DNA from: Idiomarina aminovorans | GTDB lineage: Bacteria > Pseudomonadota > Gammaproteobacteria > Enterobacterales > Alteromonadaceae | Reading direction: 5' to 3' | DNA: 64,000 nucleotides | Assembly (NCBI RefSeq): GCF_023155095.1 | Contig: NZ_JAKNDA010000004.1 | Location: 62,001-126,000 of the forward strand | In this document: piece by piece, positions 18,773 to 31,024 of the stretch | How the letters are laid out: every line of letters begins with the position of its first letter | How positions within the stretch are numbered: the stretch's first letter is position 1 | Program-made: the position numbers and the translations under genes | The notes under the pieces: generated by a model | Told to the model about the DNA's origin: nothing | The model's database searches: none | Seen by the model: the letters and a program-made list of their open reading frames with translations, nothing else

Positions 18773-20902
18773 TTAAAACGATTTACTGACAGTAATACCA
18801 AACCGGCGCGGTTCACCATATTGAACATAGGTTTCTGGTACGTACTCTTTACGAGGGTCATTACCAAAGTAAAAACCACGAATTTCATAGTCTTCATCGG
18901 TTAAATTACGCCCCCACAAACTGACGCGCCAGTCCTGATAATGATAATTTAGCGCCAGATGCAACACCGCCATGCTGTCAGCTTTTTGGTTGTGCGAATC
19001 GGAGAAATAGAACTCATCTTTGCCATCAGCCTGAATTACCCACTGGAAGTTCTCGCCTAACCAGCCTTCAAAGCCAATATTAAACTGATAATTGGGCGCC
19101 TGCGCCTGCTCGCGTCCGGTCATATCAATGCCGTCTTCGGTCAAAAAGCCTTCAATTTCGGTTTTTAACCAGCTGGCCGAAGCAAAAAAGGTCAAGCCGT
19201 CGGTAAACTGGTTACGAATTTCAACTTCCAGGCCATAACCGTTGCCTTCAGCGGCGTTTTCAATGTAGCCGACAAAAGACTGATCGCGGTTTACCCAGCT
19301 TTTTAGCTGAACATCGTCCCGCCAATGATAAAACGCGCTTACTCTTGAGGTTAAGCGACCATCCTGGCTGCTGCCTTTAACGCCAAACTCGGTACTCCAG
19401 AGCTTTTCAGGCGCAAATGTTGAACGTTCCAGTAAAAAACTTTCCAATTCTTCCAGTCCCTTATCATCGGCTTTACCCAAAGCTTCACCGTTAACCCCAC
19501 CGGCTTTATAACCACGCGCGACGCTTGCATACAGATAGCTTTGGTCAGATGCCTGATAGCGCAGGCTAAAATTACCACCGATCATAGTATCTTCAGGTTG
19601 TTCAGTAATATCGCGGCTGTCCAGATAATCGTTATTATAACGCTCTGCCCGTAAGCCCGTTATAGTAGTGACACGTTCGCTCCAATGCTGAGTTAATTCA
19701 CCGTAAACTGCCGTGTGCTGGCTATCATAGTCACTCTGGAAAATACTGGGCTGACCCAAGTCCCAGTTAAAATAATCGCGGGTCAACTGTACCGATTTAT
19801 CGTAGTAATAGAGACCAAACACCCATTCACTCTCAATGCCAAACAAAGCTTCGGGTTCATCCGACAGCCAACGAACTTCGGCCGTTTTATCATCACGGTC
19901 GCGAAAGTAAGAATCAAACGAGGAATATTCCCAGCCCGGAGCAATACCTTCATAGGTCCAGTCTTCATCGAAGGCATAACCGGTATCGGCATCCAGACGG
20001 TTAACCGACATTTCCACGCGGCTGTTATCAAAACCCAGGTAGCTCAGTTGCAACCGCAGAGCCTGACTTTCTATGCGGTCAAAGCCCGGCTCATCTGATA
20101 AAGTCTCGCGGGTGTTATCCAGACTGAAGGCGTCATAACCGTTATCGACATCGTTATAATGCAACACCGTTTGCAGCAGCCAATCTTTATTCAATTCCGT
20201 ATCCAGTAAAAAGCGAGCGCTTAATTCGTCACGCTGTTCGGTATCATCTCGGTTCAGGTAAGTATTTTCCATGTAACCGTCCTGCTGAAACTGACTCACC
20301 GAGAAGCGGGCATTACCTAACACCCCAAGGTTTCCGCCCATAGCAAGACCGCCCATCGCTTCGGAGTAATTTCCTGCGGACAACTGAAACTCACCGTTAA
20401 AATCGCTGCTTGGTGCCGTGCTGTCCAGCAACAATAAGCCCGCCATGGCATTCACACCGAAGCGCCCGCTTTGTGGGCCCCGGAAAACCTCTACCTGATT
20501 AATATCGAAAAGCGAAGCTGCGCTGCCTAACCCACTGTAATCAATGCCATCAATCAATAACCCCACTGACGGTGTGACCGGATCAACAAACTGCGAGCGC
20601 TCACCAATACCGCGAATTTGAATAAAGCGGGCTGTTGACGTACCACCGGAAAAGTTCACATTGGCAAAGCTGTTGAGGGTATCTTGTAAATGCTGAGAAT
20701 GACGCTGTTGCATTGCGTCTTTGTCGATAATAGAAACGCTGCTGGTGGTTTCATTTAAAGTGCGGCGATGAAAGTCACCACTCACTTCAATAATTTCGAT
20801 GTCTTTTGTGTTTTCGGTGTCAGCCTCAGCATAAGCGAATGCGGTTGTACCCGATAGCGCGATTGCTATGCTGGCGGCTAAATATGAATGAATTTTATTC
20901 AT
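18773..20902 (-). CDS. TonB-dependent receptor, predicted thiamine transporter
   Basis: The 709-residue outer membrane receptor has a signal peptide (cut near AFAYAEA), a TonB-box-like IEIIEVSGD at about residue 37 and a plug with FIQIRGIGERSQFVDP and VEVFRGPQSGRFGVNAMAG. The barrel ends in Phe (FGITVSKSF). Specificity is inferred from control: a TPP riboswitch sits directly upstream and all downstream genes are thiamine-related. This matches the TPP-regulated outer membrane receptors predicted earlier by comparative genomics in other Gram-negatives. The ribosome site GAGGAAA is partly folded into a hairpin, as expected for translational control. Confidence 0.87.
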   Translation of the reverse strand: MNKIHSYLAASIAIALSGTTAFAYAEADTENTKDIEIIEVSGDFHRRTLNETTSSVSIIDKDAMQQRHSQHLQDTLNSFANVNFSGGTSTARFIQIRGIGERSQFVDPVTPSVGLLIDGIDYSGLGSAASLFDINQVEVFRGPQSGRFGVNAMAGLLLLDSTAPSSDFNGEFQLSAGNYSEAMGGLAMGGNLGVLGNARFSVSQFQQDGYMENTYLNRDDTEQRDELSARFLLDTELNKDWLLQTVLHYNDVDNGYDAFSLDNTRETLSDEPGFDRIESQALRLQLSYLGFDNSRVEMSVNRLDADTGYAFDEDWTYEGIAPGWEYSSFDSYFRDRDDKTAEVRWLSDEPEALFGIESEWVFGLYYYDKSVQLTRDYFNWDLGQPSIFQSDYDSQHTAVYGELTQHWSERVTTITGLRAERYNNDYLDSRDITEQPEDTMIGGNFSLRYQASDQSYLYASVARGYKAGGVNGEALGKADDKGLEELESFLLERSTFAPEKLWSTEFGVKGSSQDGRLTSRVSAFYHWRDDVQLKSWVNRDQSFVGYIENAAEGNGYGLEVEIRNQFTDGLTFFASASWLKTEIEGFLTEDGIDMTGREQAQAPNYQFNIGFEGWLGENFQWVIQADGKDEFYFSDSHNQKADSMAVLHLALNYHYQDWRVSLWGRNLTDEDYEIRGFYFGNDPRKEYVPETYVQYGEPRRFGITVSKSF

Positions 20903-20937
20903 GGATCATTTCCTCAAAACAAAGTCAGAAACGATCC
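20903..20937 (-). promoter_or_regulatory. Hairpin over the ribosome-binding site of the thiamine operon
   Basis: On the minus strand, GGATCGTTTC (20937-20928) can pair with GAAATGATCC (20912-20903), giving 10 pairs with one G-U. The 3' arm covers the spacer between the GAGGAAA ribosome site and the ATG and the 3' part of that site. It lies 25 bases downstream of the TPP aptamer. No T-run follows, so a translational sequestor is more likely than a terminator. Confidence 0.6.
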
Positions 20938-20961
20938 GGTAAGGCTGTATTAGACGGGTTT

Positions 20962-21047
20962 TCTACCATCCCTACGCCAGTATTAACCGGATCAGGTTTT
21001 AAGGGTTCGCTATTGCATCTCAGCCGTTGCCGGCACCCCTTGGTAAA
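20962..21047 (-). ncRNA. TPP riboswitch (THI element)
   Basis: Read on the minus strand, the element has all conserved TPP aptamer blocks in order: GGGGTGCC (21039-21032), GGCTGAGA (starting near 21024), ACCCTT, AACCTGATC, GGTTAATAC and GCGTAGGGA. The closing P1 helix is visible as TACCA near 21045 and TGGTA at 20968-20964. A promoter just upstream would start transcription at about 21049. The switch binds thiamine pyrophosphate and is expected to lower expression of the receptor and the four genes after it when the coenzyme is plentiful. Confidence 0.97.
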
Positions 21048-21055
21048 GCGGCGTC

Positions 21056-21083
21056 AGTATAACGCAGCTCTTTCATTAAACAA
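21056..21083 (-). promoter_or_regulatory. Promoter of the TPP-riboswitch operon
   Basis: On the minus strand TTGTTT (21083-21078) and TATACT (21061-21056) are 16 bases apart. The predicted start near 21049 coincides with the first bases of the aptamer P1 helix. It lies in the gap after the fre stop codon and separates the thiamine operon from rho-ubiD-fre. Confidence 0.65.
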
Positions 21084-21115
21084 ATTTACTTTCGGTTACT
21101 CTCTTAATTCAGAAA

Positions 21116-21817
21116 TTAAATAAACGACAAAGCGTCGCCGTAAAGATTTTCTAACGGTACATTTCTAGCAACAAAGTCGTCGCGAATAACCCGTACCATT
21201 TCAAAACGTCCGGCCGCGTATATTTCACAGTCCGCTAAATTTTGTTCGCGAGCCATTACCGCATGATGCACCAGACCAATAGAATATGGCCAGTTGCCAG
21301 ATGCGTCTTCAACCACCGGATGATAGTCAAACTGCTCATACTCGTCGGCTAAACGTTCTAACTCTTCATGCAAATAAAGATCAGCTAAGCTTTTTGAGCC
21401 CCAGTAAAGTGTTAAGGGTCGTTCTGGTGACAACCGTAAGTGCTGCTGTAAAATAGAATAGGTGTAAGAAAACCCGGTGCCACCAGCAATTAAAACTACG
21501 GGCTGGGTATTTTCCTGACGATAATAAGCAATACCATCCGGCGCATCGATTTCTAACTCCCCGTCGGCACGCACCTTATCCAACACTTCCATTGCGTAGC
21601 TGTTATCCGGTGTAGCACCAATATGAAGTAACCACTCACTTTTACTGGAAGGGCATGAGGCGATACTGAAAGGTCGTTTATCTCGCTCACCCATCACCAC
21701 CATCAGGTACTGCCCGGCTTTAAATTCTACCGGATTTGGCAGTTGCAAACGCACTTCCCAAACAGCATCCGCCAATTGACGTGATACATCGGCTTTACAG
21801 GTCATCTGTTGACTCAT
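21116..21817 (-). CDS. fre: NAD(P)H-flavin reductase
   Basis: Fre reduces free flavins with NAD(P)H. The 233-residue protein has the ferredoxin-NADP reductase layout: an N-terminal flavin-binding barrel with the RPFSIAS signature, and a nucleotide-binding half with VLIAGGTGFSYTYSIL and YWGSKSLADLYLHEEL, the LuxG/Fre form. Its ATG immediately follows the ubiD stop codon. This neighbourhood is meaningful because UbiD needs prenylated FMN, made from reduced FMN, and Fre can supply reduced flavin. The operon order is rho, ubiD, fre. Confidence 0.92.
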   Translation of the reverse strand: MSQQMTCKADVSRQLADAVWEVRLQLPNPVEFKAGQYLMVVMGERDKRPFSIASCPSSKSEWLLHIGATPDNSYAMEVLDKVRADGELEIDAPDGIAYYRQENTQPVVLIAGGTGFSYTYSILQQHLRLSPERPLTLYWGSKSLADLYLHEELERLADEYEQFDYHPVVEDASGNWPYSIGLVHHAVMAREQNLADCEIYAAGRFEMVRVIRDDFVARNVPLENLYGDALSFI

Positions 21818-23290
21818 TCACGGCTCCATAATATTCAGTTCATCCCACAAATCGTCAATACGTTGCTTAACCTCGTCACTCATGACAATAGGTTCGCCCC
21901 ATTCGCGGTCGGTTTCGCCCGGCCACTTATTGGTCGCATCCATTCCCATTTTTGAGCCCAGCCCGGAAACCGGTGAGGCAAAATCAAGGTAATCAATCGG
22001 CGTATTTTCAACCAGGGTCGTATCGCGCGCCGGATCCATACGGGTCGTCATGGCCCAGATAACATCCTTCCAGTCACGCGCGTTGACGTCGTCGTCGCAC
22101 ACAATCACAAACTTGGTGTACATAAACTGACGCAAGAAGGACCAGACACCCATCATCACGCGTTTTGCATGACCGGGGTACTGCTTCTTCATAGTCACTA
22201 CGGCCAAACGGTACGAACAGCCTTCTGGTGGTAAATAAAAATCGACAATTTCCGGAAACTGTTTTTGCAGCAACGGAATAAAAACTTCGTTCAACGCAAC
22301 ACCCAATACAGCCGGTTCATCTGGCGGTCGCCCGGTATAGGTGCTGTGATAAATTGGGTCTTTACGGTGGGTGATATGAGTTACCGTAAATACCGGAAAC
22401 TCGTCGACCTCATTATAGTAACCGGTATGATCGCCATAAGGCCCTTCCGGCGCCATTTCCCCGGGTTCAATATAACCTTCAAGAATCATCTCTGCGTGAG
22501 CCGGTACTTGTAAGTCATTACTCACACACGACGTCACTTCGGTTTTGCTGTCACGCAACAAGCCGGCAAAAGCGTATTCAGACAAACTGTCCGGCACCGG
22601 TGTTACCGCACCGAGAATGGTTGCAGGGTCGGCACCTAAAGCTACAGACACAGGAAATTTCTCACCCGGATGCTGCTGACACCACTCCTGGAAATCCAGC
22701 GCGCCACCGCGGTGTGATAACCAACGCATAATCAACTTATTGGGGCCTAACAGTTGCTGGCGATAAATGCCCAGGTTCTGACGCTCTTTATGCGGACCGC
22801 GAGTTACCGTAAGCCCCCAGGTCACTAATGGCGCAACATCACCCGGCCAGCAGTGCTGAATGGGTAATTTTGTTAAGTCGACGTCATTGCCACTCATGAT
22901 CACTTGCTGACAAGGCGCTTTTTTGATGCTTTTTGGCGACATGCTCAGTACTTTTTTGTACTTTGGCAGTAAATTTAGCGCGTCACGGAACCCTTTCGGT
23001 GGCTCAGGTTCTTTTAAAAACGCCAGCAATTTGCCCACGTCCCGTAACGCTGTCACCGATTCCTGCCCCATGCCTAAAGCCACCCGATCCGGTGTACCAA
23101 ATAGGTTTGCCAACACCGGCATATCATGACCTTTCACGTTCTCAAACAATAAGGCAGGGCCTTCTGCTTTTAATGTGCGGTCTGATATTTCAGTAATTTC
23201 AAGGTAGGGGTCAATAGGCTGTTGAATGCGTTTAAGTTCACCGCGCTCCTCCAGGAGCGCAATGAAATCACGCAGATCTTGATATTTCAT
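21818..23290 (-). CDS. ubiD: 4-hydroxy-3-polyprenylbenzoate decarboxylase
   Basis: UbiD removes the carboxyl group from the polyprenylated hydroxybenzoate in ubiquinone synthesis, using prenylated FMN and a metal. The 490 residues match the usual length. It starts [22 protein letters not shown] and contains the conserved EITEISDR and GPALLFENV segments. The prenyl-FMN site segment [19 protein letters not shown] and the catalytic region [12 protein letters not shown] with its Glu are also present. It lies 7 bases downstream of rho on the same strand and abuts fre. Partner ubiquinone genes ubiE, ubiJ and ubiB occur at 32-35 kb. Confidence 0.95.
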   Translation of the reverse strand: MKYQDLRDFIALLEERGELKRIQQPIDPYLEITEISDRTLKAEGPALLFENVKGHDMPVLANLFGTPDRVALGMGQESVTALRDVGKLLAFLKEPEPPKGFRDALNLLPKYKKVLSMSPKSIKKAPCQQVIMSGNDVDLTKLPIQHCWPGDVAPLVTWGLTVTRGPHKERQNLGIYRQQLLGPNKLIMRWLSHRGGALDFQEWCQQHPGEKFPVSVALGADPATILGAVTPVPDSLSEYAFAGLLRDSKTEVTSCVSNDLQVPAHAEMILEGYIEPGEMAPEGPYGDHTGYYNEVDEFPVFTVTHITHRKDPIYHSTYTGRPPDEPAVLGVALNEVFIPLLQKQFPEIVDFYLPPEGCSYRLAVVTMKKQYPGHAKRVMMGVWSFLRQFMYTKFVIVCDDDVNARDWKDVIWAMTTRMDPARDTTLVENTPIDYLDFASPVSGLGSKMGMDATNKWPGETDREWGEPIVMSDEVKQRIDDLWDELNIMEP

Positions 23291-23297
23291 ACGCCAC

Positions 23298-24566
23298 TTA
23301 ACTGTTGCGTTGACGTTTCATCGATTCGAAGAATTCGTCATTGGTTTTGGTCATTACCAGGCGATCGATCAAAAATTCCATGGCTTCAACTTCGCCCATA
23401 GGATGCATGATTTTACGCAGGATCCACATTTTCTGAAGCTCGTCTGGAGTTGTTAACAACTCTTCGCGACGCGTACCGGACCGATTAAAGTCTATAGCCG
23501 GGAACACGCGGCGTTCAGCCAACTTACGGTTCAGATGCAGTTCCATGTTACCGGTACCTTTAAACTCTTCGTAAATGACTTCATCCATTTTCGAGCCAGT
23601 ATCGATAAGTGCCGTTGCAATAATGGTTAAGCTACCGCCTTCTTCCACATTACGCGCCGCACCAAAGAAACGTTTAGGCTTATGTAATGCGTTGGCATCC
23701 ACACCACCGGTTAACACTTTGCCTGAGCTTGGAATAACGGTGTTATAAGCACGCGCTAAACGAGTAATCGAGTCAAGCAGAATGACCACATCCTTTTTGT
23801 GCTCAACCAAGCGCTTGGCCTTTTCGATAACCATTTCTGCCACCTGAACGTGGCGGCTGGCCGGTTCATCAAAGGTAGAAGCAACCACCTCACCGTGCAC
23901 CAGACGATGCATCTCGGTAACTTCTTCCGGACGTTCGTCAATCAACAGAACAATCAATTCTGCATCAGGGTGGTTCGCAGCGATAGACGTCGCGATATTC
24001 TGCAATAGCAAGGTTTTACCGGCTTTCGGCGGAGCAACAATCAGACCACGCTGGCCTTTACCTATTGGCGCCGATAAGTCCAGCACCCGTGCCGTGATAT
24101 CTTCTTTACTGCCGTTTCCACGCTCTAAGTGAAAACGTTCTTCCGCATGCAGCGGTGTTAAGTTTTCAAATAAGATTTTATTGCGGGAGTTTTCAGGCTT
24201 GTCGAAGTTCACTTCACGAATTTTAAGGAGAGCAAAGTAACGTTCGCTGTCTTTCGGGGGGCGAATCTTCCCGCCGATAGTATCACCCGTGCGCAGGTTA
24301 AAGCGACGAATTTGACTGGGCGAAACATAAATATCGTCCGGGCCGGCCAAATAAGAGGAGTCTGCTGAACGCAAGAAGCCAAAGCCATCCTGCAAAATTT
24401 CCAGCACACCGCCACCGTGAATATCTTCACCACTTTTAGCATGCGCTTTTAAGATAGCAAAAATGATGTCTTGCTTGCGTAAGCGGGCCATATTTTCAAG
24501 ACCCATTGAGTCCGCGAGCTGCACTAGCTCGTTTACGGGTTTATCTTTAAGTTCTGTTAGATTCAT
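23298..24566 (-). CDS. rho: Transcription termination factor Rho
   Basis: Rho is a hexameric RNA helicase that ends transcription at unstructured C-rich transcripts. The 422 residues match the E. coli length. The N-terminal RNA-binding domain shows [15 protein letters not shown], the Walker A motif is APPKAGKT, Walker B is [16 protein letters not shown], and the Q/R-loop region [20 protein letters not shown] is conserved. No Shine-Dalgarno motif is visible before the ATG. The 245-base leader up to trxA holds only two tiny ORFs (12 and 21 codons) without ribosome sites. In enterobacteria the rho leader mediates autoregulation; that is possible here but not shown. Confidence 0.97.
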   Translation of the reverse strand: MNLTELKDKPVNELVQLADSMGLENMARLRKQDIIFAILKAHAKSGEDIHGGGVLEILQDGFGFLRSADSSYLAGPDDIYVSPSQIRRFNLRTGDTIGGKIRPPKDSERYFALLKIREVNFDKPENSRNKILFENLTPLHAEERFHLERGNGSKEDITARVLDLSAPIGKGQRGLIVAPPKAGKTLLLQNIATSIAANHPDAELIVLLIDERPEEVTEMHRLVHGEVVASTFDEPASRHVQVAEMVIEKAKRLVEHKKDVVILLDSITRLARAYNTVIPSSGKVLTGGVDANALHKPKRFFGAARNVEEGGSLTIIATALIDTGSKMDEVIYEEFKGTGNMELHLNRKLAERRVFPAIDFNRSGTRREELLTTPDELQKMWILRKIMHPMGEVEAMEFLIDRLVMTKTNDEFFESMKRQRNS

Positions 24567-24783
24567 AGGGGGGTTTCGAGTTATCGATTGAACACAAAGC
24601 CTTTTTTAATTTGACTCTAGAAAGTAAAACAATTGGAACTTTCGGAATTCGCGACCTGCGAAGCCAGAAACAGAAGTTTCATTTAAAAACAGATTAACCG
24701 GTGGATTTGGCAAACCCGCATGAACAGTTAATGAGCAGAATTTATCACCAAAAAAACGATTCGTCCAGTTTTCTCAACAAAAA

Positions 24784-24806
24784 CGGCGCATAACGCGCCG
24801 CTTTTT
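24784..24806 (-). terminator. Terminator of trxA
   Basis: On the minus strand a 6-bp GC-only stem (24800-24795 with 24789-24784) and a 5-base loop are followed by TTTTTGTT. It lies 12 bases after the trxA stop codon, ahead of the rho leader. Confidence 0.82.
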
Positions 24807-24811
24807 GACAA

Positions 24812-25141
24812 TCATTCAACGTGCTGGTCTAAAAACTCTGTTAATTGAGCTCGTGATAATGCGCCCACTTTGGTTCCAACAACTTCACCGCCTTTAAATA
24901 ACAATAACGTTGGAATGCCACGAATATTGTATTTAGGGGGTGTCTGCTCATTATGGTCAACGTTCAGCTTACCAATAACTAATTTGTCAGCGTATTCACT
25001 AGCAATGTCATCAAGGATAGGCGCTACCATTTTACAGGGACCACACCACTCAGCCCAAAAATCGACTAATACGGGTTTATCGGAATTTATGACATCCGTA
25101 TCAAAACTGTCATCACTTAGCTGAACTATTACGTCACTCAT
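24812..25141 (-). CDS. trxA: Thioredoxin 1
   Basis: The 109-residue cytoplasmic disulfide reductase has the canonical active site WCGPC (Cys33 and Cys36), the buried Asp in LVDFWAEW and the cis-proline loop [12 protein letters not shown]. It is divergent from rhlB with 91 bases between the start codons. The gene order trxA, rho and divergent rhlB-gppA is conserved from E. coli, which supports the assignments. It ends at its own terminator before rho. Confidence 0.96.
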   Translation of the reverse strand: MSDVIVQLSDDSFDTDVINSDKPVLVDFWAEWCGPCKMVAPILDDIASEYADKLVIGKLNVDHNEQTPPKYNIRGIPTLLLFKGGEVVGTKVGALSRAQLTEFLDQHVE

Positions 25142-25232
25142 GGTACTCTCCGCTACTTTCTTCGCGTGGAAATATTAGATTGCTATTATTTCTGTTTTTG
25201 AATACAAGCGCAAACTGATATGCTTATAACTT

Positions 25233-26513
25233 ATGACTAAAACACATCTTTCTGAAACTCGCTTTGCTGATTTGGCGCTTCATCCCAAAATCCAGCAGGC
25301 AATATCCAGTGCCGGATTTGAGTATTGTACTCCAATTCAGGCGTTAAGTCTGCCCGTCGCTCTATCTGAGCGCGATGTTGCTGGTCAAGCCCAGACAGGT
25401 ACAGGCAAAACTTTGGCATTTCTGCTGGCTACTTTCAACCGCTTAATGCAGAACGAATCGTCCGAAAAAACCGAATCCGGGCCACGAGCTTTAATTATGG
25501 CTCCGACTCGCGAATTGGCTATTCAGATTGCTGACGACGCACGCCCCCTTATTGAGCATTGTGGTTTGAAAATGGGGGTTATTTACGGCGGCGAGGGCTA
25601 TGAAGGTCAAAAAGAGCAACTGGCTGCACAACCCGATATCCTGGTTGGCACAACCGGTCGGCTTATCGACTTTTATAAACAAGGTTTATTCGGCCTTAAC
25701 GACATAGAAGTAGTGGTACTGGACGAAGCTGATCGTATGTTTGATCTTGGCTTTATTGATGACATTCGTTATTTACTGCAGAAAATGCCGGAGCCTACCA
25801 AGCGCTTAAACTTATTGTTCTCTGCAACGCTGTCTTATCGCGTCCAGGAACTTGCTTACGAGCACATGAACGCGCCGACAAAACTGGAAGTTGAACCGAC
25901 GCAAAAAACCGCGACTCGTGTTACTGAAGAGTTGTTTTATCCTTCCAAACCCGAAAAGTTTCCGTTACTGCTTACGCTGATTGAAGAAGACTGGCCGGAT
26001 AAAGCCATTGTTTTCGCTAATACTAAGCACGGTTGCGAGAAGGTTCATGGCTGGCTGGTTGCCAACGAGCACCGCGCGGGTCTTCTAACCGGCGATGTGC
26101 CGCAGAAAAAGCGCTTACGTATTTTAGAAGACTTTGCCGAAGGCAAGCTCGACTTTTTAGTCGCAACCGATGTCGCTGCGCGCGGTCTGCATATTCCTGA
26201 AGTCACTCATGTGTTTAACTTTGACTTACCCGATGACTGTGAAGACTATGTTCACCGTATCGGTCGTACCGGGCGCGCAGGAGCCAGTGGCGCTGCTATT
26301 AGTCTGGCGTGCGAAGAGTACGTTTACAACTTACCCGCTATTGAAGACTACATTGGCCATACTATTCCGGTTACTAAATACGACCCCGACGCGTTACTGT
26401 CTGATTTAAGACGGCCGCGTCCTATTCAGCGCCGGCGCCGCCATAATTCCGGTGGTGGTAATAAGGGTAAACCGCGAGGCCGTCGTTCGGGGCCACCGCG
26501 CAACGCTTCGTAA
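25233..26513 (+). CDS. rhlB: ATP-dependent RNA helicase RhlB
   Basis: RhlB unwinds RNA for the degradosome. The 426-residue protein has all DEAD-box motifs: the Q motif [13 protein letters not shown], Walker [26 protein letters not shown], and [10 protein letters not shown]. The C-terminal tail is short and strongly basic ([10 protein letters not shown] then KPRGRRSG), an RNA-binding tail. The DEADR variant and synteny with trxA/rho and gppA support RhlB rather than another DEAD-box paralogue. gppA begins one base after the stop codon. Confidence 0.94.
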   Translation: MTKTHLSETRFADLALHPKIQQAISSAGFEYCTPIQALSLPVALSERDVAGQAQTGTGKTLAFLLATFNRLMQNESSEKTESGPRALIMAPTRELAIQIADDARPLIEHCGLKMGVIYGGEGYEGQKEQLAAQPDILVGTTGRLIDFYKQGLFGLNDIEVVVLDEADRMFDLGFIDDIRYLLQKMPEPTKRLNLLFSATLSYRVQELAYEHMNAPTKLEVEPTQKTATRVTEELFYPSKPEKFPLLLTLIEEDWPDKAIVFANTKHGCEKVHGWLVANEHRAGLLTGDVPQKKRLRILEDFAEGKLDFLVATDVAARGLHIPEVTHVFNFDLPDDCEDYVHRIGRTGRAGASGAAISLACEEYVYNLPAIEDYIGHTIPVTKYDPDALLSDLRRPRPIQRRRRHNSGGGNKGKPRGRRSGPPRNAS

Positions 26514-26514
26514 T

Positions 26515-28457
<1,943 letters not shown>

Positions 28458-28461
28458 TTAG

Positions 28462-30240
28462 TTACTGCACCGCAATTCGGTCACGGCCTGTATTTTTTGC
28501 TGAGTATAAGGCGTCATCTGCGGCTTTAAAGAGTTCATCAACATTGTCAAAAATACGCACACTGGTCGAAATAACGCCAATACTAATAGTAATCTTAAGC
28601 AAACCAGAATCGGTTTTAAACTCAGTATCACGAACCTGTTGCAGTAGCTGCTTCGCAAAGGTTTCAGCCTCTTCAACGTCAGTTTCCGGCAAAATAATGG
28701 CAAATTCTTCACCGCCGTATCGACAGACAATATCTGCGGCTCTTTTTGCATGACGCTGCATTAATTTTGCCAACTGCTGCAAAATTTGGTCGCCGGCTAA
28801 ATGCCCGTGTGTATCGTTAACCGGTTTAAAGTGATCAACGTCTATCATTAATAACGCCAGCGGCAATTCACGGCGCAGGGTTCGCCTTAATTCGCGTTCC
28901 AGATGCTGCTGAAAATAACCGCGGTTGTATAGACCGGTTAATGGGTCTTCCGTGTTCTTCTGCTCCAGCTCAGTATTCACATCCTGCAGTTCCCGCAAGG
29001 CAATCTGAAGCTCAAACGTCCGTTCATCAACGTTTTCTTCCAGCTCGCGATTATAGCGCTGTTCTGCCTTCAGACGCTCTGTACGTTGCTCGCTGTAACG
29101 CACCGCCAGCACCCAGGACAACAACAGTATTTCGATACCGGAGCCTATCATAATGGCATGGCGCTGAATAAACATACTATCGATAATGCCAAGATAACCC
29201 AGTGAGTTAGCGACTACAGAGATCAACAGACTGCACCAGGCGAGCGTAAAGATACGGGCGTAAATGAAGCCCTTACGCCACATATAAGCGCCTACCAGTA
29301 ACAAGAACAGACAACCAGGCGCAGCAAGACTTAATAAGACATGAATACTGATTCTATAACTGGCAAAAATTGCAATTAATAAACTGATAGCCGAAAGAAA
29401 AGCCATGACCATCAGTCCACGACCCCAAGTGTATCGGTAACGTTTCAGCTCAAGTAACTGATAAGCGAATAAGGCACCCGTCAGAAAGGTTAAACTCCCG
29501 AATATGGGAATGCCCTTATCTTGTAAATATAAAGAATTAGGCCATAAATAATGGAAACCGAGACCTTCTAAGGACAACATCAGTCCGGCAAAAAATAGCG
29601 TATAAAGCGAGTAAAGTCCGAATTCAGATTCTCGTGAAGCAATAAATCCAAAAAAGTTATAAACGGCCATACAGAGCAAAACACCAAAGTAGATCCCCTC
29701 GGCGATACGGCGGCTCATCTGTGTTTCAAAAAAGCCAACTTCAGTTCTTACCGCAATAGGTAACCGCATAGAGCTGGTCGTATTGGTTTTTATATAAATC
29801 TCACCACGGGTATTTTCAGGTAATGACACCGCAAATTCTGAAGTTGGTATCGGCCTCTCACTAAAAGGAAGGGTATCGCCCATGTGATAGGTTCTTATTC
29901 CCTCCGGCTGAACCACGTAAATTGTCAATTCGTCGAGTAGCGGATAGGCAATATGCAGAATACGGCCGTACGGCTTACTTTCAAGTTTAAAACGAAACCA
30001 GTACTCGTCGCTGGTGTAACCAAAGGATGCGCGATCGGTTTTCAACGATAACCATCGGGCAGCAGGTAAATTCCTGGCGGTTTCTAAATCCAGATTTTGT
30101 TCGCTGTCAGTATACTCAATTGTCAGTTTCGACTGACTTGTCGGCGATAACTCTGCCTGAGCTGCAGGCGCCAGAAAAAATAAGACGGTGAAAACTGTCA
30201 CTAACCACTTCGACACGTTCAGCGAAAAAGCTTTAGTCAC
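28462..30240 (-). CDS. 7TM-DISM diguanylate cyclase
   Basis: The 592-residue protein has a signal peptide (cut after APAAQA) and a periplasmic 7TMR-DISM extracellular domain (about residues 30-175, with sugar-binding-like WFRFKLES). Seven transmembrane segments (about 180-380) and a coiled coil (around RTERLKAEQRYNRELEENV) follow. The C-terminal GGDEF domain has DPLTGLYNRGYF and intact GGEEF, so it should make cyclic di-GMP in response to an unknown periplasmic ligand. I chose the GTG at 30240 because GGGGAG lies 6 bases upstream; the longest frame begins with a weak TTG at 30258. It overlaps the tatD stop by 8 bases. Confidence 0.88.
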   Translation of the reverse strand: MTKAFSLNVSKWLVTVFTVLFFLAPAAQAELSPTSQSKLTIEYTDSEQNLDLETARNLPAARWLSLKTDRASFGYTSDEYWFRFKLESKPYGRILHIAYPLLDELTIYVVQPEGIRTYHMGDTLPFSERPIPTSEFAVSLPENTRGEIYIKTNTTSSMRLPIAVRTEVGFFETQMSRRIAEGIYFGVLLCMAVYNFFGFIASRESEFGLYSLYTLFFAGLMLSLEGLGFHYLWPNSLYLQDKGIPIFGSLTFLTGALFAYQLLELKRYRYTWGRGLMVMAFLSAISLLIAIFASYRISIHVLLSLAAPGCLFLLLVGAYMWRKGFIYARIFTLAWCSLLISVVANSLGYLGIIDSMFIQRHAIMIGSGIEILLLSWVLAVRYSEQRTERLKAEQRYNRELEENVDERTFELQIALRELQDVNTELEQKNTEDPLTGLYNRGYFQQHLERELRRTLRRELPLALLMIDVDHFKPVNDTHGHLAGDQILQQLAKLMQRHAKRAADIVCRYGGEEFAIILPETDVEEAETFAKQLLQQVRDTEFKTDSGLLKITISIGVISTSVRIFDNVDELFKAADDALYSAKNTGRDRIAVQ

Positions 30241-31024
30241 AGTTTTCTCCCCGTCCAAAAAAACGAGTGGTATTTGCGTAGGTGAGATCTGCCAATTTCT
30301 GTGCTGACAGCCCCAGGTAGCCCGCTAAGGTTTCACCAATTACCGGTAACAGCCCGGGCTCATTCATTTTAGGCCGCGGCTTAATTCCCCGGGGTAATAA
30401 AAACGGCGCATCGGTTTCCAGAACCAGTCTGTCCAGTGGTAAATTTGGCAACGCCTCTAATAATTCATGATTGCGCCTGTCGTCACAGACCCACCCGGTA
30501 ATACCAAACCAGTGACCTCGCTCGGCATAACGAGCAAGGGCTTCAACACCACCGGTAAAACAATGCGTTAAGCACGGGGTTGAGTCCGCACAATACTGGT
30601 TCAGTAATTGAATTTGCCGTTCAATGGCATCACGCTCGTGCAAATAGAGCGGAAGTTTTAACTCATTAGCCAGCTCAATTTGCGCCACAAAAATCGCTTC
30701 CTGCGCGGCGCGTGCAGAGTAGTTTCGATTAAAATCCAGGCCGCATTCGCCAATAGCAACTACAGCGGGGGCCTGAGCCAATTCCCGTAACTTTTCTTTA
30801 TAGTCCGCCGGTGCCTCACCGGCATCATGCGGATGAATACCCACCGTCATTACCAGCTGGTCCGGATACTGCTGACACAACTCAAGCGCCTGTTCGGCTT
30901 CTTCAATAGAGGTTGAGATGATCAGTTGCTTGCGCACCTCAGCCTGCCGAGCGCGTTGCATCACACCGTCCAGATCATTTAACAGTCGCTTATTGGTTAA
31001 GTTGACTCCGGCGTCAAACCACAT
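30233..31024 (-). CDS. tatD: TatD family metal-dependent hydrolase (DNase)
   Basis: The TatD amidohydrolase-like barrel has 3'-5' DNase activity in E. coli and is linked to the tat locus by position only. The 263 residues contain [40 protein letters not shown] and [12 protein letters not shown], which supply the metal ligands. The usual first ligand pair HxH is replaced by WFDAGVNL, as in the TatD subfamily. The gene overlaps the end of tatC by 11 bases, so it is the fourth gene of tatABCD, and it overlaps the following GGDEF gene. Confidence 0.92.
   Translation of the reverse strand: MWFDAGVNLTNKRLLNDLDGVMQRARQAEVRKQLIISTSIEEAEQALELCQQYPDQLVMTVGIHPHDAGEAPADYKEKLRELAQAPAVVAIGECGLDFNRNYSARAAQEAIFVAQIELANELKLPLYLHERDAIERQIQLLNQYCADSTPCLTHCFTGGVEALARYAERGHWFGITGWVCDDRRNHELLEALPNLPLDRLVLETDAPFLLPRGIKPRPKMNEPGLLPVIGETLAGYLGLSAQKLADLTYANTTRFFGRGENCD

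Noticed and set aside
24567-24770. Possible rho leader peptide (12 or 21 codons)
   Set aside because: Neither small frame has a ribosome site, and neither resembles the E. coli leader peptide.
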